Below are positions 36,323-46,272 of a DNA stretch of 64,000 bases, piece after piece (position 1 is the stretch's first letter; every line of letters begins with the position of its first letter). A program made the translations under genes and the position numbers. The DNA lies in assembly GCF_001038625.1 (NCBI RefSeq), contig NZ_CP011803.1:1984001-2048000 (forward strand), read 5' to 3'. The notes below the pieces were generated by a model that saw only the letters and a list, made by a program, of their open reading frames with translations, did no database searches and was not told the origin of the DNA. The DNA comes from Clostridium carboxidivorans P7. GTDB lineage: Bacteria; Bacillota; Clostridia; Clostridiales; Clostridiaceae.

Positions 36323-37090
36323 ATGAATTACATAGTATTTGATTTAGAATTTAATCAAAGTTTAAATTCTAAAAAAGAGAACAAAAACTTAACAAATTTA
36401 AAATGTCCTTTTGAAATAATTCAAATTGGTGCTGTAAAACTTGATGAAAATCTTCAGATTATTTCTATCCTAAACAAATTGGTGAAACCTGAATTGTATA
36501 CTGTTATGAATCCTTTTGTAGAAGAAATGACAGGTATTACAATAGATATGTTAAATACAGAACAACCATTTCAAGAAGTTTACAAAGAAATTTTGGAGTT
36601 TATAGGTAATGATAAAAACATATTGTGCGTATGGGGTGCTTGTGATATAAAAGAATTATTTAGAAATATTCAATACCATAATTTAGATATAAGTCCAATT
36701 TCAAAGGAGTATATTAATATTCAATTTTATGCATCTAAATATCTTAATTGCCCAAAAGGAACCAATATTGGACTTAAAAATGCTGCTGAATTATTAAACA
36801 TTAATATTGAAAACAAATTTCATAATGCTCTTAATGATGCTTATTATACAGCAGAAGTTTTCAAGAAAATCCCTAAAAAAAATATAAACATTATAAAATA
36901 TGATGTGAATAAAAATATGAAACCTACTAGAAACAATACTGAAAAAAGCATACTTGATACTTCTAAGCTAATTAAACAATTTGAAAAAATGTTTAATAGA
37001 GAAATGTCTGAGGAAGAACAAAAAATTATTAAGCTAGCTTATATGATGGGAAAAACTAGACAATTTGAAATTCCACATTCTGATAATTAA
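36323..37090 (+). CDS. DEDDh 3'-5' exonuclease family protein
   Basis: A 255-residue protein with an RNase T/DnaQ-type exonuclease domain in the first 180 residues: VFDLEFNQ (Asp/Glu, motif I), GACDIKELF (motif II) and FHNALNDAYYTAEVF (motif III, DEDDh type). The closest described relatives are KapD-like sporulation and housekeeping exonucleases. The last 70 residues are a charged tail of unknown role. GGAGG precedes the ATG; the gene is 59 bases from the DedA gene and may share its transcript. Confidence 0.87.
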   Translation: MNYIVFDLEFNQSLNSKKENKNLTNLKCPFEIIQIGAVKLDENLQIISILNKLVKPELYTVMNPFVEEMTGITIDMLNTEQPFQEVYKEILEFIGNDKNILCVWGACDIKELFRNIQYHNLDISPISKEYINIQFYASKYLNCPKGTNIGLKNAAELLNINIENKFHNALNDAYYTAEVFKKIPKKNINIIKYDVNKNMKPTRNNTEKSILDTSKLIKQFEKMFNREMSEEEQKIIKLAYMMGKTRQFEIPHSDN

Positions 37091-37117
37091 AACGTTTTAC
37101 ACTTAAAAATATAGCTT

Positions 37118-38254
37118 CTATAAATGAATATATACATAATTTGCAATAGTAAATAAAAATAAACTTACAAAGCTGTAAATGTTGAACTTACTCAAATACA
37201 ATTTATTTTTTTTATCTTCATTTTCATTTATAAATATTTTATAAGAAATAAGACTTGCTAGTGAAGCTATTAGCGTCCCCATTCCTCCTATATTGACCCC
37301 TAAAAGTACCTCTCGCCAATTTTCAGTAAATCCTGCTAACAATACAGAACACGGAACATTACTTATAAATTGACTAAACACTATAGATGAAAAATAAGGC
37401 ATGTCTCTTATCTGTAAAAAATTATGTAAATATTCTTGAATACTTTTTATGCTGGATACATTTCCAATAAATATAAAAAAGCATATAAATGTAAGTAATA
37501 AAAAATAATCTACTTCTTTTATAAGGTGTTTATCCATAAACAGTACACCTATTACTACAATTAAAAATGTGTATTTATAATTTACAATTCCAAATACCGA
37601 AAGAACTACAATGAAAAAAATAATTAAATATATGCTAGTCCTCTTTTTATCTTCTATATTTACATTTTTAATGGACAGTTGAAGCTTTTCCTTAGGTATT
37701 CTAATATTTAGTAAAATAAGCCAAAACATACCTATACCCACAAATGGTATTGTGATTGTAAAAAACTGAAAACTGCTCAAATTATAATATGTAAATAAAA
37801 ATAAATTTTGTGGATTTCCCATAGGTGTAAGGCTGCTGCCTATATTAGCTGCTAAAGTTTGAAGTATTATTGTTTTCATTGGATCAAATTTTACTTTTTT
37901 AAAAGTAAGCATCGCCAAAGGAACAAAAGTAAGTAAGGCAACATCATTTGTTACTAACATAGAAGCAAAAAAAGTTATTGCAATAAATATCAAGGAAATC
38001 ATTCTAGTATTTTTACACTTTGATAAAACCATAACTGCAATTTTATCCATAAACTTCAGCTCTTTTAAAGCAGAAATTATTATCATCAAATTAAAAAGAA
38101 GTACAATAACCTTAAAATTTATATATGATATTTTGGGGTTAACAAAAAGAGAAGTAAAAATTGAAAGTGCTAATGATATACAAAATACCTTCTCCATCTT
38201 TAGTTTCTCAACTATTCTATAAATATTTTGTGAATTTAATCTTAAGTTTTCCAT
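37118..38254 (-). CDS. Ion transporter superfamily (ArsB/CitMHS/SLC13-like) permease
   Basis: A protein of about 378 residues with ten or more membrane segments and the GNPQNLFLF motif after ANIGSSLTPM, typical of the ion-transporter superfamily loops. Likely substrates are dicarboxylates, sulfate, arsenite or Na+; these cannot be separated here. The frame is open to 38305, but AGGA lies about 10 bases from the ATG at 38254 (MENLRL), which also better fits a membrane protein N-terminus. It is monocistronic and convergent with the exonuclease gene. Confidence 0.8.
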   Translation of the reverse strand: MENLRLNSQNIYRIVEKLKMEKVFCISLALSIFTSLFVNPKISYINFKVIVLLFNLMIIISALKELKFMDKIAVMVLSKCKNTRMISLIFIAITFFASMLVTNDVALLTFVPLAMLTFKKVKFDPMKTIILQTLAANIGSSLTPMGNPQNLFLFTYYNLSSFQFFTITIPFVGIGMFWLILLNIRIPKEKLQLSIKNVNIEDKKRTSIYLIIFFIVVLSVFGIVNYKYTFLIVVIGVLFMDKHLIKEVDYFLLLTFICFFIFIGNVSSIKSIQEYLHNFLQIRDMPYFSSIVFSQFISNVPCSVLLAGFTENWREVLLGVNIGGMGTLIASLASLISYKIFINENEDKKNKLYLSKFNIYSFVSLFLFTIANYVYIHL

Positions 38255-38426
38255 TAATATATTATCCTGTCCTCTCTTGTAAAAATGTTTTAATCTGTAC
38301 ACCATTCATTATAATATATCTTTTTTGTCATAGACACAATAGTATAATTGAAAAATTTATAATTCACAATTTAAGCACATGGAACAATTCTTGCCCTAAT
38401 TCATAAAATATATCGAGGTGATTCAA

Positions 38427-38963
38427 ATGACGAATAATAGAACTTCTCATTCTTTGAGAGAAGTAGTTAATATTGAAAATCCTATTTTTAAATCCTTTGA
38501 AGGCAAATATTTTATTGGAGAATCTGATTTATTAAGTTTTGGTTTTAATAATTATGCCTGGGGAGCTTTATACAATCCTAAAGACTCAGGTGTAAATCTA
38601 TATTTTAGTGTTACCACTGTTACTAATACTTCAGATTTACCAATAAAATCACAAATATATTTAAACTCTACTATACCAGAAGGAGCAACTAAAGTAACCT
38701 CTGTTACACCATCTAACCTTACGATTTTACCTCCACCTAAGCCAAAGATAATATTTCTTACTGGTCAATTTCTAAACAATAAAATTCAAGGTGGTGTTAA
38801 AGCTTATACAAGAATTGTTCCTCCGAGCTCCACTCTTGTTAATGAAGAAAATGGTAAAATAATTATTCCTCCAGGAGGCAATATTTTAAACTTATTAATT
38901 TCTTCTGCTCAAGTGCTGATTAAGGCTCATATTGCATACGGCTTCTGGAGGGAAGAAATATAG
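38427..38963 (+). CDS. Conserved clostridial protein, possibly DUF6143
   Basis: A 178-residue soluble protein rich in beta-strand-like sequence: GKYFIGESDLLSFGFNNYAW, LYFSVTTVTNTSD, then IIPPGGNILNLLIS near the C-terminus. No signal peptide or membrane segment. It resembles proteins annotated DUF6143, often linked to sporulating clostridia, but that assignment is from memory. The GTG at 38418 lies inside the GAGGTGAT site, so the ATG at 38427 is used. It appears to stand alone. Confidence 0.65.
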   Translation: MTNNRTSHSLREVVNIENPIFKSFEGKYFIGESDLLSFGFNNYAWGALYNPKDSGVNLYFSVTTVTNTSDLPIKSQIYLNSTIPEGATKVTSVTPSNLTILPPPKPKIIFLTGQFLNNKIQGGVKAYTRIVPPSSTLVNEENGKIIIPPGGNILNLLISSAQVLIKAHIAYGFWREEI

Positions 38964-39099
38964 TAAATTTCATAAGGTAAACTGTACACTTTACTAATTG
39001 CCCAATAAAACACTCCTCTTTTCTGTATTTATTCTATATATATATTACAGTTTGCCTCCTTTTATTTATGCTATAACATAAATACTAAAGCTTGATAAA

Positions 39100-41358
39100 T
39101 TAGCATTTAAAACTTTCCCAGTCTCCTAAATTATTTGATGCATATTCTTTTCCACCAATACTAATCTTTATGCTTCCATCTGATACTTCAATTATTCCAC
39201 CCATAACATTTTTTCCTTTACCTATTTGCTCTTTTAAATATTTTTGTAAATATTCATTTTTAGCCTTTGTTCTAGTTTCTGCTTCTCTATCATTTTTTGA
39301 TTTAACTTCAAATATTCCAATTAATCCTGTTTTAAAAAGTACAATGTAATCTGGATAAAATGCATGAGGTATTTCATTATATTCGTAACGTATAGCAAAG
39401 TTTTCTTTTCCGCTGTCACCATTTTTATACCACCAAATAATTTTATCTCCACTTTTCTCTATAAAATCTTCAAAAATTTTTTCAGTTTGCTTTCTATTTT
39501 TCTTTAAGTAGCATTTATCATATATATTTTTTTGTGATTTAAAAAACTCATAAGAAACATCATCTACAAGCTTAGTTTCTTTTATTGAAAAATCATTATA
39601 ATATTCTTTTGTCTCTTTAAGTTCACATTTTCTATATTCCTCAATGTAATTTTCTACAGTAGTATTTAATATTGATTTGAAAAATTTCTCGTAATTAACA
39701 ATGAATAATGATTGTATTGTAGTTATTACCCCTGTTTTCTTTATGCTATAATTAAAAACATCATTAAAATATTTATAAATTAATTCCTTTAAATAAGGAT
39801 AGAAATTTTCCGAAATTTTTTTTAAAAGAGTTGTAAATACTTCTTCAATATCAAATTCACTTACCTTTATTCTTTTATCTTTATGGGCTATTTTTACATT
39901 TACTCTATCCAATTTTGATGTTTCAATATGTCCATCATACATAAGCTGGCTTTCTAAATTATCAATTTCCATATTAAAACTTAGTTTATTCAAAGCATGT
40001 AAGTTGTTTACTGCATTTCTATTCGCTGATACATTTAATTCTTTTTCAGCTTGTTTATAAAAAATACGACTCAATATTTCTCTTTTAATAACAACATCTT
40101 TACTTGGTTCTCTATAATATGAACGCAAAATAACATTTTTCATATTAGGTTTAATATTAGCTTTTAAAAATTTAACTAATGAAAGGCTGCCGACTTTAAC
40201 AGAAATATCTTTATTATTAGTATATATATAAGCTTTATTTAAAATTTCATTTCTATAATGCTTCCGCTGAGGCATACGAAGAATTCTTCCAATGGTTTGT
40301 ATATCAAAAATCTCACTTCCACTTTCTCTAAGCTTTAAAAGTACTTGTGCTCTCGGACAATCCCATCCAGTAGCTACAGCCATTTTGAAAATTAAAACAT
40401 CAACCTTAGAGTTGAAATCAACAATATTTTCTAAGTTTTTACACTTATTACTTGTCCATACTGCGAGATTATTATTTTCTATTGATATTCCCTTAATTTT
40501 AAGTATTCTAATTAATTCATGTAAAATTTCTTCTCCTGTTTTAGCATTAGGTATTTGAATAAGACATAATGGATTTATTTTAACATTTTCCCTGACAAAA
40601 GCTTCATTTAACTCCAACCTTCTTTTAATAGCCATTTCTACTACAATTTCAATGGAGTTTTTGTTATCTAAATCTACTTCATCAATATTATCATTTATAA
40701 GTACTTCTTTTTTTATTACACCTGATTCAATAACCTCTTCTGGTAAAACTTTTACAAAAGCAGCTCTACTCTCTTCTATATCCTCTCCTGAAGGTATATA
40801 TTTGGGAGTAGCACTCATTTCAAGCAAAATTTCAGGATTTATTATATTCATCAATTCTCTGGAAGTTCGTGTATCTGTAGTATTATGGCTTTCATCAACA
40901 ATTAAAATTATTTTTCTTGCACTACTTGTATTTTCCAAAAGCTTAAGAAAATTTATTCCATCCCCTTCTCTCATTAAAACATTATCCCATGCTCCATTTT
41001 TCTTTGTATTCAGCTTTTCCCAATTAACTACTACTATGGCATTTCTTTTTATTATTCCATATCTAATAACATCCTCCAGTAATTTACAAGGAGGACTTCC
41101 TTCTAGTATACTACTTATTTTATTCTTACTCTGTTCATGCAAATGTCCCTTACCAATAGATATCCATATGAAACAAAAATCTTTATCTTGAAGTTTACTG
41201 ACCATTTCAATATACTTTGATGCAATTACAGTTTTTCCTGAGCCTGTAGGTGCTTTAAGGACCAGTACCTTCTTTTTCTCATTATTTTTAAGCAACCTAT
41301 TAGTTTTATCAACTAATTCTCTAACAGCTTTTTTCTGGTAACTTTTTAGCACTACCAT
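39100..41358 (-). CDS. res: Type III restriction endonuclease subunit Res
   Basis: A 752-residue SF2 helicase-nuclease. Motif I APTGSGKT (~residue 37), motif II DESH (~154), motif III SATP (~182) and motif VI QTIGRILRMPQR (~355) are intact. A C-terminal PD-(D/E)xK nuclease is seen as PDYIVLF...GIFEVKSK (~residues 686-703). It cleaves DNA at pairs of unmethylated sites as a Mod-Res complex with ATP-driven movement. GAGGAGG lies 10 bases before the ATG, and the start overlaps the mod stop by 7 bases, so translation is coupled. It looks full length and functional. Confidence 0.93.
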   Translation of the reverse strand: MVVLKSYQKKAVRELVDKTNRLLKNNEKKKVLVLKAPTGSGKTVIASKYIEMVSKLQDKDFCFIWISIGKGHLHEQSKNKISSILEGSPPCKLLEDVIRYGIIKRNAIVVVNWEKLNTKKNGAWDNVLMREGDGINFLKLLENTSSARKIILIVDESHNTTDTRTSRELMNIINPEILLEMSATPKYIPSGEDIEESRAAFVKVLPEEVIESGVIKKEVLINDNIDEVDLDNKNSIEIVVEMAIKRRLELNEAFVRENVKINPLCLIQIPNAKTGEEILHELIRILKIKGISIENNNLAVWTSNKCKNLENIVDFNSKVDVLIFKMAVATGWDCPRAQVLLKLRESGSEIFDIQTIGRILRMPQRKHYRNEILNKAYIYTNNKDISVKVGSLSLVKFLKANIKPNMKNVILRSYYREPSKDVVIKREILSRIFYKQAEKELNVSANRNAVNNLHALNKLSFNMEIDNLESQLMYDGHIETSKLDRVNVKIAHKDKRIKVSEFDIEEVFTTLLKKISENFYPYLKELIYKYFNDVFNYSIKKTGVITTIQSLFIVNYEKFFKSILNTTVENYIEEYRKCELKETKEYYNDFSIKETKLVDDVSYEFFKSQKNIYDKCYLKKNRKQTEKIFEDFIEKSGDKIIWWYKNGDSGKENFAIRYEYNEIPHAFYPDYIVLFKTGLIGIFEVKSKNDREAETRTKAKNEYLQKYLKEQIGKGKNVMGGIIEVSDGSIKISIGGKEYASNNLGDWESFKC

Positions 41359-43229
41359 GACTTTAGTGCCTCCTCATAAACTTCCATAATTTTTTGTGGT
41401 ATTGGTTTAACTTTTATTCCTATAGCATTCAATTCTTCAAATTCACTGATTTCGCAATCCAAACTCAGAAAATAAAGAATTTTTTTATATGAATTTAAAC
41501 ATTTTAAATCTTTTTCAATACTGCTTATCATAGAAGCGTCCATAAAACTCTGACAAATTATCATAGCCAAATTATTACTTGTAAAAATATTATACTGGCA
41601 ACCACTTTTATATAAATTAAAGCAGTTTTCCTTTATACATAGAAGCTCGCTACATCTATCTGCAAGCTTAATTTTCAAAGCATCTCTGCTTTGATTCTTA
41701 GGAATAAACTCTACTTTATAATATTTCACATTTCCACCTATTCCTTTTATATAAGTATCATGAGAGTTTATATATCCTGTAATAATATTTCTTATACGCC
41801 TATAGGTTATATTTTCACATATATTTAAAATATTTTCTGGGGTTTCCCTTCCAATATTAGATAGTATAAATTGCCTCTCTCCATTATCCTCCTTATTCAT
41901 TTCTAAAATAGCTTGTCCTAAAGTTCCTGACCCAGCAAAAAAGTCAACAAAAATACCTTTATCATCACACATAGAAACTATTCTCTTTATAAATTTAAGC
42001 GGCTTTTTTCCACTGCTAAAAGTAACTCCTCCCTCAGAAGAAATTCCATTCCAGCTAATATCATCCCATAAAGTGCCAAGCTTCTCCTTTTTGTATATTT
42101 TTTTATTCTTCATATAAGCTGCATCTGATAACCATATGACTATTCTGCTGTTGATATAGTAATTAGTAGTTAATTTATTTTTATTTTTCCCCGTTTTAGG
42201 AACATATTCTATAGATATAAGCCCTCTATAGTCATTAGTACCTTCTATTACTTTTTTTCTTATTGATGATTGAGAATTGGTACTGCTGCATATTTTAGAA
42301 AAATATTTTAAATAAACTTCAGCTTCGGATAGGTTTTCTTCCTCCATAATTTCTGATATATTTTTCATAATATATCCTTCATGTTTAAAAATTTTTATAT
42401 TCCCAGAATTTCCATCCTTTATAGTACACATATATTTCTTAGTACCTTCATTTATAAGCACCTGTCTATAATCGTATTGTTTTCCTTCTTCTCTTCTTTC
42501 ATTTATAAGATTCATTAAAGGATATTCCTTATATACAGCTTTAAGATTACACCTTTCTCTATTTTTGCAGTAAATAAGCAAGTACTCTATATTCTTTTTT
42601 AACTTTTTATCTTCACCACCACCACTAGCACCTGAAGCATTTTTGGTTTTAACACTTATACAATTAATAAAATTATCTTCACCAAATACATCATCACATA
42701 ACATTTTTAGTTGACTCTGCTCATTGTCATCAATAGATATAAATATAACCCCATCACTACTTAAAAGCTCCCTTGAAAGCCTTAACCGCTTATTCATAAA
42801 AGAAATCCATTTGCTGTGTCTATAAGTGTCTTCGCCATTGACATAATTATCATTGTATATAAAATCCTTATTTCCTGTATTATATGGAGGATCAATAATT
42901 ATATTTATCTGTCTTTCATCATTTATTCCATGAGTAAACAATAAAGTATTTAAAGCATATAAATTATCCCCTTCTATTATTACATTGGTAATATTATTGT
43001 TCCCGCTCTTAATTTCCTTTTCCTTAACTTCTGTAAGTACTGGATAATTATTTTTCAAAATTTTTTCTGCTTCCTCTGCTTGTTCTTCCCACACTAAACC
43101 ATACTTTTTGGTTTTCCTTAGATAATTATTTTCTAACTTTAGCTTTTCTATAATAGAAAGTAATTTTTCCTTTGTAAACTCTATATCATCAATATCTTTT
43201 AAATTTTCAAATGCATATACTTTTTCCAT
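41352..43229 (-). CDS. mod: Type III DNA adenine methyltransferase subunit Mod
   Basis: A 625-residue beta-class N6-adenine methyltransferase. The catalytic motif DPPYNTGN (~residue 112) precedes the SAM-binding DFFAGSGTLGQAI (~residue 440), with the variable target-recognition region between them, the order expected for Mod. It gives DNA recognition and protective methylation for the Res subunit encoded downstream. No simple-sequence tract is seen, so phase variation by slippage is unlikely. The start follows GGAGGTG. Confidence 0.92.
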   Translation of the reverse strand: MEKVYAFENLKDIDDIEFTKEKLLSIIEKLKLENNYLRKTKKYGLVWEEQAEEAEKILKNNYPVLTEVKEKEIKSGNNNITNVIIEGDNLYALNTLLFTHGINDERQINIIIDPPYNTGNKDFIYNDNYVNGEDTYRHSKWISFMNKRLRLSRELLSSDGVIFISIDDNEQSQLKMLCDDVFGEDNFINCISVKTKNASGASGGGEDKKLKKNIEYLLIYCKNRERCNLKAVYKEYPLMNLINERREEGKQYDYRQVLINEGTKKYMCTIKDGNSGNIKIFKHEGYIMKNISEIMEEENLSEAEVYLKYFSKICSSTNSQSSIRKKVIEGTNDYRGLISIEYVPKTGKNKNKLTTNYYINSRIVIWLSDAAYMKNKKIYKKEKLGTLWDDISWNGISSEGGVTFSSGKKPLKFIKRIVSMCDDKGIFVDFFAGSGTLGQAILEMNKEDNGERQFILSNIGRETPENILNICENITYRRIRNIITGYINSHDTYIKGIGGNVKYYKVEFIPKNQSRDALKIKLADRCSELLCIKENCFNLYKSGCQYNIFTSNNLAMIICQSFMDASMISSIEKDLKCLNSYKKILYFLSLDCEISEFEELNAIGIKVKPIPQKIMEVYEEALKSW

Positions 43230-43426
43230 AATTTCACCTCCAACATTTACATATTATCATATTTTTTACATTTTTTGTATATAATTTTGTTCAATTTATA
43301 TTTAACTAAGCTTCTATATACTTGTTTAAGTAAACATCCGCATCAGCATAAAATAGATAATATTTATAGAATTCACCGAATGTGTAAGTAAATTTTATAT
43401 CTGAAAAGCTGAATGATAACTATAAT

Positions 43427-43464
43427 AAAATAAGAGTTTTAAAAAATATTAAAACTCTTATTTT
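43427..43464 (-). terminator. Strong hairpin upstream of the restriction-modification operon
   Basis: AAAATAAGAGTTTTAA and TTAAAACTCTTATTTT are perfect 16-base arms with a 6-base loop. On the minus strand it ends transcripts from the two small genes at 43.5-44.2 kb before mod. The rest of the gap (43230-43426, 43465-43521) shows only AT-rich DNA with presumed mod promoter. Confidence 0.75.
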
Positions 43465-43521
43465 CTATCTAATATTCAATTGTGAATTTCAATTATAATA
43501 ATAAAATCCATATTTGTAATA

Positions 43522-43665
43522 CTAACTTCTAGTTTGGTATTCCACTATATATTTTCCATTATTAACTGTGCTGCTTGAAACTTTAAATCCTTTCTTTTCA
43601 AGCTTTTTGGAAGCTTTATTAAATTGCTTTTCACTTTCATAAGTTCTTTTAGTGAACTTTTTCAC
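43522..43665 (-). CDS. Short basic protein, 47 residues, unknown function
   Basis: A 47-residue frame with a GTG start preceded by GGGGTGAT at good spacing. The product starts MKKFTKRTYESEKQFN and ends YIVEYQTRS; it is very rich in Lys and Ser, with an amphipathic middle (KASKKLEKKGFKV). Codon use matches its neighbours. It lies between the R-M operon and the 147-residue gene. It is too short for most gene finders. I do not recognise it; a small DNA-, RNA- or spore-associated protein is possible. Confidence 0.6.
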   Translation of the reverse strand: MKKFTKRTYESEKQFNKASKKLEKKGFKVSSSTVNNGKYIVEYQTRS

Positions 43666-43728
43666 TGTTAATCACCCCTTTTTCATAAGTAAGTACTGTA
43701 ACTTTACTATTTATCCTTACCTTATTTT

Positions 43729-44172
43729 TTAATCTTCATCCAAATGAAACTCATCTTCACAAGAATTAGTTTTCGCATCATTGATATACTTATCCATATA
43801 CTTATTAAACATTTCTAAAGAAATATGCTTATTTTCTGAATATAATTTATCTAATATAAAATTGAGCTGTTCTTCACTTTTAATATTTCTAAGATTCATT
43901 TTAATTTTATTTAAATCATTAACAGCACACTCAGAAGTAACGATTTTTATAAAAATTTCTTCAAGTTGTTTCAATGCAGGACATATAGAAGTATTAATTG
44001 TACTTTCTAAAGAGCATTTAACAATATTCATAATTTGATTTACTGTCTCAATAACTGCACATTGAATTATGCCTTCATCAATAAGTTTTTCTACTGCTTT
44101 TACAATGCCCTTTTCTACTCCTTTCTCTATTCCTTTTTCCATAACTTTTTCTATATCTTTATTTATACTCAT
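43729..44172 (-). CDS. Acidic/helical protein of unknown function
   Basis: A 147-residue soluble, mostly helical protein. The N-terminus contains a degenerate repeat (EKGIEKGVEKGIVKAVEKLI) likely to form an amphipathic helix; the C-terminus is acidic (DEFHLDED). Three or four cysteines (QCAV, KCSL, CPAL, ECAV) are scattered. GAGGT precedes the ATG. I do not recognise the family. It is followed by the 47-residue gene, perhaps in one transcript. Confidence 0.65.
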   Translation of the reverse strand: MSINKDIEKVMEKGIEKGVEKGIVKAVEKLIDEGIIQCAVIETVNQIMNIVKCSLESTINTSICPALKQLEEIFIKIVTSECAVNDLNKIKMNLRNIKSEEQLNFILDKLYSENKHISLEMFNKYMDKYINDAKTNSCEDEFHLDED

Positions 44173-44279
44173 ATCTACCTCAAAATTAATATGACTTCAC
44201 TTTAATATTTATTTAATTAAAGTCTATTTAATACATCAATATATAAATTTTAAGCTTTAAAATTCCAAAAAAATTTAAA

Positions 44280-44313
44280 AGGTAAATTATATCCTTAAAG
44301 ATACAATTTACCT
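44280..44313 (-). terminator. Terminator of the heterodimeric ABC exporter operon
   Basis: AGGTAAATT and AATTTACCT with internal TATC/GATA pairing form a stem around a short loop; a T-rich run follows on the minus strand, 25 bases after the stop at 44338. Confidence 0.8.
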
Positions 44314-44337
44314 GATTTTCTTAAAAAATAATTAATT

Positions 44338-46272
44338 TTACGACAGCTCAAATGCTCCTGTATATAACTGATAGTACTTGCCTTTTTGTTTGATTAAATC
44401 ATCATGGTTTCCTCTTTCAATAATTCTACCTTCATCTAATACCATAATTACATCTGAATTTTTAATTGTAGAAAGTCTATGAGCGATTACAAATACTGTT
44501 CTTCCCTTCATAAGCTTATCCATACCATCTTGAACTATAACTTCCGTTCTTGTATCAATGCTGGATGTTGCTTCATCAAGTATTAAAACAGGTGGATCAG
44601 CAATAGCTACTCTAGCGATTGTCAATAGTTGTCTTTGTCCTTGCGACAACTTTCCACCATCACTAGTAAGAACTGTATCATATCCCTTTGGAAGATGTTT
44701 TATAAACTGATGTGCATTAGCAAGTTTAGCTGCTGCAATTACTTCTTCATCAGTTGCATCTAGTTTTCCATATCTAATATTGTCTGCAACTGTTCCAGTG
44801 AAAAGATGTGGATCTTGAAGTACCATTCCAAGAGAACTTCTTAAATCGTCTTTTCTAATTTTGTTGATATTTATACCATCATACCTAATCTTTCCGTCTT
44901 GAATATCATAAAAACGGTTGATTAAGTTTGTAATAGTAGTTTTTCCAGCTCCTGTAGCACCTACAAAGGCTATCTTTTGACCTGGCTTTGCATAAAGCTT
45001 TATATTGTGTAATATAATTTTTTCATCATTGTAACCAAAATCAACGTCATCAAATACTACTTCACCAAGAAGCTTTGTATAAGTAACTGTATCATCTTGG
45101 TGTGGATGCTTCCATGCCCAAATTCCAGTACGCTTCTTGGATTCTACTAGTTCTCCATTTTTATTTTCTTCCGCATTTACTAAGGTTACATAACCTTCAT
45201 CAGCTTCTTTCTCTTCATCAAGAAGTTTAAATATACGTTCTGCCCCTGCTAAAGCCATAATTACAAAGTTAAATTGTTGAGACATTTGGTTTATTGTTTG
45301 ACTGAAGGTTCTTGTTAGCTGTAAGAAGGATGCAAGTGCTCCAAGAGTAAAACCAGCAAATGATCCAATGGCAAGAATAGAACCAACAATAGAAACTGCC
45401 ACATAATTTATATATCCAATATTACCCATGATAGGCATTAAAACATTGGCATATTTATTTGCATTATTTGCACTGTTAAACAACATATCATTTAATTTAT
45501 CAAAATTAATTTTTGCTTCTTCTTCATGACAAAAGACTTTTACAACCTTTTGGCCTTCCATCATTTCTTCTATATAACCATTTACTGCACCTAAATCTTT
45601 TTGTTGAAGCCCAAAATATTTTCCACTTTTACCACCAATAAACTTAGTAACGTTGACCATCAAAATTATAATTAAAATTTCAATACCTGTTAATGGTAAG
45701 CTTAAGAAAATCATAGAAATAAATACACCAATAACAGTTATAATTGCTGATAACAATTGAGGTATACCTTGGCTTATCATTTGTCTCAATGTATCTGTAT
45801 CATTGGTATAAAGACTCATTAAATCTCCATGAGCATGAGTATCAAAGTATTTAATATTTAAAGTTTCCATATGAGAAAACATATCATCTCTTATCCTTTT
45901 AAGTGAACCTTGAGAAATTATAATCATCATACGGCTATATGCATATGTTGCCAAAACTCCAACATAATAAATTAATGCCATAGTAAATATCATTTTGAGT
46001 AATGGTGCAAAATCACCTCCAGATTTATTTAAAAGAGGTACTATATATTTATCTATTAGAGTTTTTATAAATAATGTACCAACAACATTGGCAATAGAAC
46101 TTATAATAATAGTTGCCAGTACCATAAGAAACAAAAATTTATATTCTTTAATTACATAAGCTAACAACCTTTTTAAAGTCTTCAAGGAATTTTTACTCAT
46201 CTTTGCATGTCCACGTGCACCAGGCCCTCGCATGGCTCTAGGCTTAACACTTTTACTTTGACTCATTGTCAT
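44338..46272 (-). CDS. ABC exporter, fused membrane and ATPase domains, second subunit
   Basis: A 644-residue type IV exporter half-transporter with a basic N-tail (PRAMRGPGARGHAKM), six membrane segments (about residues 40-330) and an ATPase domain (about 400-640) with Walker A (GATGAGKTT), signature LSQGQRQ and Walker B (VLILDEATS). Walker B is followed by a normal Glu, so this is the catalytically competent site. It overlaps the partner gene by 20 bases, forming a heterodimer like BmrCD/LmrCD. Expected role is multidrug efflux. A MarR regulator heads the operon. Confidence 0.93.
   Translation of the reverse strand: MTMSQSKSVKPRAMRGPGARGHAKMSKNSLKTLKRLLAYVIKEYKFLFLMVLATIIISSIANVVGTLFIKTLIDKYIVPLLNKSGGDFAPLLKMIFTMALIYYVGVLATYAYSRMMIIISQGSLKRIRDDMFSHMETLNIKYFDTHAHGDLMSLYTNDTDTLRQMISQGIPQLLSAIITVIGVFISMIFLSLPLTGIEILIIILMVNVTKFIGGKSGKYFGLQQKDLGAVNGYIEEMMEGQKVVKVFCHEEEAKINFDKLNDMLFNSANNANKYANVLMPIMGNIGYINYVAVSIVGSILAIGSFAGFTLGALASFLQLTRTFSQTINQMSQQFNFVIMALAGAERIFKLLDEEKEADEGYVTLVNAEENKNGELVESKKRTGIWAWKHPHQDDTVTYTKLLGEVVFDDVDFGYNDEKIILHNIKLYAKPGQKIAFVGATGAGKTTITNLINRFYDIQDGKIRYDGININKIRKDDLRSSLGMVLQDPHLFTGTVADNIRYGKLDATDEEVIAAAKLANAHQFIKHLPKGYDTVLTSDGGKLSQGQRQLLTIARVAIADPPVLILDEATSSIDTRTEVIVQDGMDKLMKGRTVFVIAHRLSTIKNSDVIMVLDEGRIIERGNHDDLIKQKGKYYQLYTGAFELS

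Noticed and set aside
41352..43229. Phase-variable mod gene
   Set aside because: No long homopolymer or tandem repeat occurs within the gene.
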